The notes beneath the pieces are model-generated. The model was not told where the DNA came from, searched no databases, and saw nothing but the letters and a program-made list of their open reading frames with translations. This document shows, one piece after another, positions 35,468 to 36,822 of a stretch of 36,822 nucleotides of DNA; the first letter of the stretch is position 1; every line of letters begins with the position of its first letter. The translations under genes and the position numbers were made by a program. The DNA is from Candidatus Binataceae bacterium (lineage in GTDB: Bacteria; Desulfobacterota; Binatia; Binatales; Binataceae). Location: the NCBI GenBank assembly GCA_036495685.1, contig DASXMJ010000054.1, positions 1-36,822 on the forward strand, written 5' to 3'.

Positions 35468-36388
35468 ATGGTTGGTCGGTTGAGCTTCGCGGTATTCGTT
35501 CTCGTTCTGACAACTGCTCTGACAAAAAGCCGCGCTTGGGCGGGTCCCTCTACCGCATCGGCCAATGTTGCCGTCCCGAGTAACCCTGCCCGCGACGCCG
35601 CGCTGAAGGAGTATCTGCAGAAGAAGTTTCGGATAGGTAGCGCCAACGAGATCGCGCTGGGGCCCATGCAGAAAACCGCCTTGCCCGGCATTTACCAGCG
35701 TCAGGTCACCGTTACCAACGAAAAGGGCCAGAGCGTCACGGTTTCGCTTTTCAGCGATCAGAACGAAACCAAGGCTATCCTGGGCCAGTTTTACGATCTC
35801 GGCACAGATGCCTGGGGGCGAACCGATCTCGGGCCAGTGCATCTGGATGACCGCCCAACGTTGGGACCCCCCGATGCGCCCGTCACAATGCTCGAATTTG
35901 CGGACTTCGAATGCCCGTTCTGTGCGCATGCCTTCAGTGAGGTAGAGGCGCTCGCCAACACGACGTACAAGGGCAAGATTCGAGTCATCTTCAAAAACTA
36001 CCCCTTAAATGGGCACCCCTGGGCACGCACGGCGGCGATCGCGGCTGAATGTGCCCGGCTGCAGAATCCGGCTGCATTCTGGGATTTCGCACGGTACTTC
36101 TATTCCAACCAGGGACAAATCAACCCCGGCAACGTGCAAAAGAAAATCGACGAACAGGCCGCAAAGCTGGGCCTCGATGACACTGCCTTGAAGGCGTGCA
36201 TGGCGGCGCCCGCGGCCGCTCAGCGAGTCGCTCAGGATGAGGCCGACGGCAACGCTGTCCACGTATCGTCGACGCCAACCTTCTTCGTTAACGGGATACC
36301 GGTGGTGGGCCTGCCGGAGGGCAACGTTTTCGACTTCATCATCAACTCAGAACTGACCTCGGCCTCCGCGCACGCCGCTGCGCGATAG
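35468..36388 (+). CDS. exported DsbA-like thioredoxin-fold protein
   Basis: Probable periplasmic thiol-disulfide oxidoreductase. The 306-residue precursor has a signal peptide (MVGRLSFAVFVLVLTTALT followed by KSRAWA, cleavage likely near 25). An unassigned domain of about 100 residues follows (AALKEYLQKKFRIGSANEIALG, then VTVTNEKGQSVTVSLFSD). The DsbA-type thioredoxin domain has the CPFC active site (Cys149, Cys152) and the cis-proline motif STPTFFVNG. The N-terminal plus thioredoxin layout resembles proteins of the DsbC/DsbG or 'thioredoxin_4' groups. The ATG at 35468 follows TAGGAG and gives a clean signal peptide. A frame start nine codons earlier does not. No partner gene (DsbB, VKOR) is nearby. 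Confidence 0.85.
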   Translation: MVGRLSFAVFVLVLTTALTKSRAWAGPSTASANVAVPSNPARDAALKEYLQKKFRIGSANEIALGPMQKTALPGIYQRQVTVTNEKGQSVTVSLFSDQNETKAILGQFYDLGTDAWGRTDLGPVHLDDRPTLGPPDAPVTMLEFADFECPFCAHAFSEVEALANTTYKGKIRVIFKNYPLNGHPWARTAAIAAECARLQNPAAFWDFARYFYSNQGQINPGNVQKKIDEQAAKLGLDDTALKACMAAPAAAQRVAQDEADGNAVHVSSTPTFFVNGIPVVGLPEGNVFDFIINSELTSASAHAAAR

Positions 36389-36822
36389 CGCCATCGCCGC
36401 GAGACGGAAATTCTCCCGTCGAGTCGGAGAGGATCCGGTCGCCCTCCCCCTTCGCTGTAATCTCTCGTTGCCCTTGCCCGGGGAGCGCGATCCTAAGGTC
36501 TTGGGTTCGCCACAAAATGTCGCACGACACCGCGGAGAGCCTCGATCAGCTTGGCGGGTAAGAAGAGAGAGAGCGCTGTTTGGTATTGTCTAATGCTTGT
36601 GCCAGGCGCGTGAATCACGCCTCTTCCTGTCCCCTTGGCGCCAGTCATTCCGCAGCCGAGGGTCGTGAGTGGGCACGCCGCAGCTCGCTAACCGCGCTCG
36701 GCGGTGGCGACGGCAAGACCGCTTGGAGGCACTCCCCGAGGAGGCGCCTTCAATTCAGTGTGAGGAAGGAGTGGCGGAGGACCCCGGAACTAACACCGGC
36801 ATGCTGCCAACTGGCGGGGGCT
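36389..36822 (+). other. 434-base region without genes
   Basis: No supported coding frame up to the window end. A short hairpin (GACGG at 36403-36407 with CCGTC at 36416-36420) follows the DsbA-like gene without a T-run. An interrupted palindrome, GCGTGA-A-TCACGC, lies at 36608-36620. Neither is enough to name a function. Confidence 0.55.

Overview
The window is a GC-rich bacterial chromosomal segment of dense housekeeping operons. It has no rRNA or tRNA gene that I can recognise, no CRISPR array, no insertion sequence and no phage gene. Three things suggest a Gram-negative, menaquinone-using lineage of the 'deltaproteobacterial' kind (Desulfobacterota, Binatota and relatives). The Sdh is of the single-polypeptide, di-haem cytochrome b558 type. 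RlpA and a second lipoprotein carry lipoboxes. The pyrimidine operon is regulated by PyrR. The lineage is inference; a 16S rRNA or marker-gene search would be needed to settle it.

Layout. 166-7456: a central-carbon block, sdhC-sdhA-sdhB, then mdh-sucC-sucD-ndk (consecutive TCA steps plus nucleoside diphosphate kinase). 7600-17693: rlmN, then a tightly packed run of mtnP, a PfkB-type kinase, a polyprenyl-phosphate-type glycosyltransferase, UDP-glucose dehydrogenase, a sugar-nucleotide epimerase, lepA, two tandem signal peptidases (lepB) and a coiled-coil protein. 17715-26162: the pyrimidine operon pyrR-pyrB*-pyrC-carA-carB, followed by recG and a NUDIX hydrolase (to 28846). 28811-30888, minus strand: rlpA and a lipoprotein metallopeptidase. 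31295-33038: a dGTPase-like HD hydrolase and a TPR protein. 33235-33993, minus strand: bacterioferritin and bacterioferritin-associated ferredoxin behind a near-perfect Fur box. 34130-34886, minus strand: a frameshifted NAD(P)-binding gene. 35468-36388: an exported DsbA-like protein. Gene density falls after about 34 kb.

The most interesting locus is the pyrimidine operon. Its leader holds a sigma70-like promoter, a PyrR-binding hairpin with the CNGNGA-type hexaloop, and an intrinsic terminator just before pyrR. This is a complete-looking transcription attenuator. The second gene, annotated here as pyrB, is a three-part fusion. It has an aspartate carbamoyltransferase catalytic chain, a four-cysteine zinc module resembling the C-terminal half of PyrI, and a second, diverged PyrR-like phosphoribosyltransferase domain. 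The nucleotide-binding half of PyrI is missing, and the PyrR-like domain occupies the position where an allosteric module would be expected. My inference is that this organism uses one PyrR fold twice: free PyrR to control transcription through RNA, and a fused PyrR-like domain to sense nucleotide or PRPP on the enzyme itself.

Other points worth a look are the loss of ferroxidase ligand His130 in the bacterioferritin, the tandem lepB pair, the rlpA-metallopeptidase couple and the single-base frameshift in the NAD(P)-binding gene.
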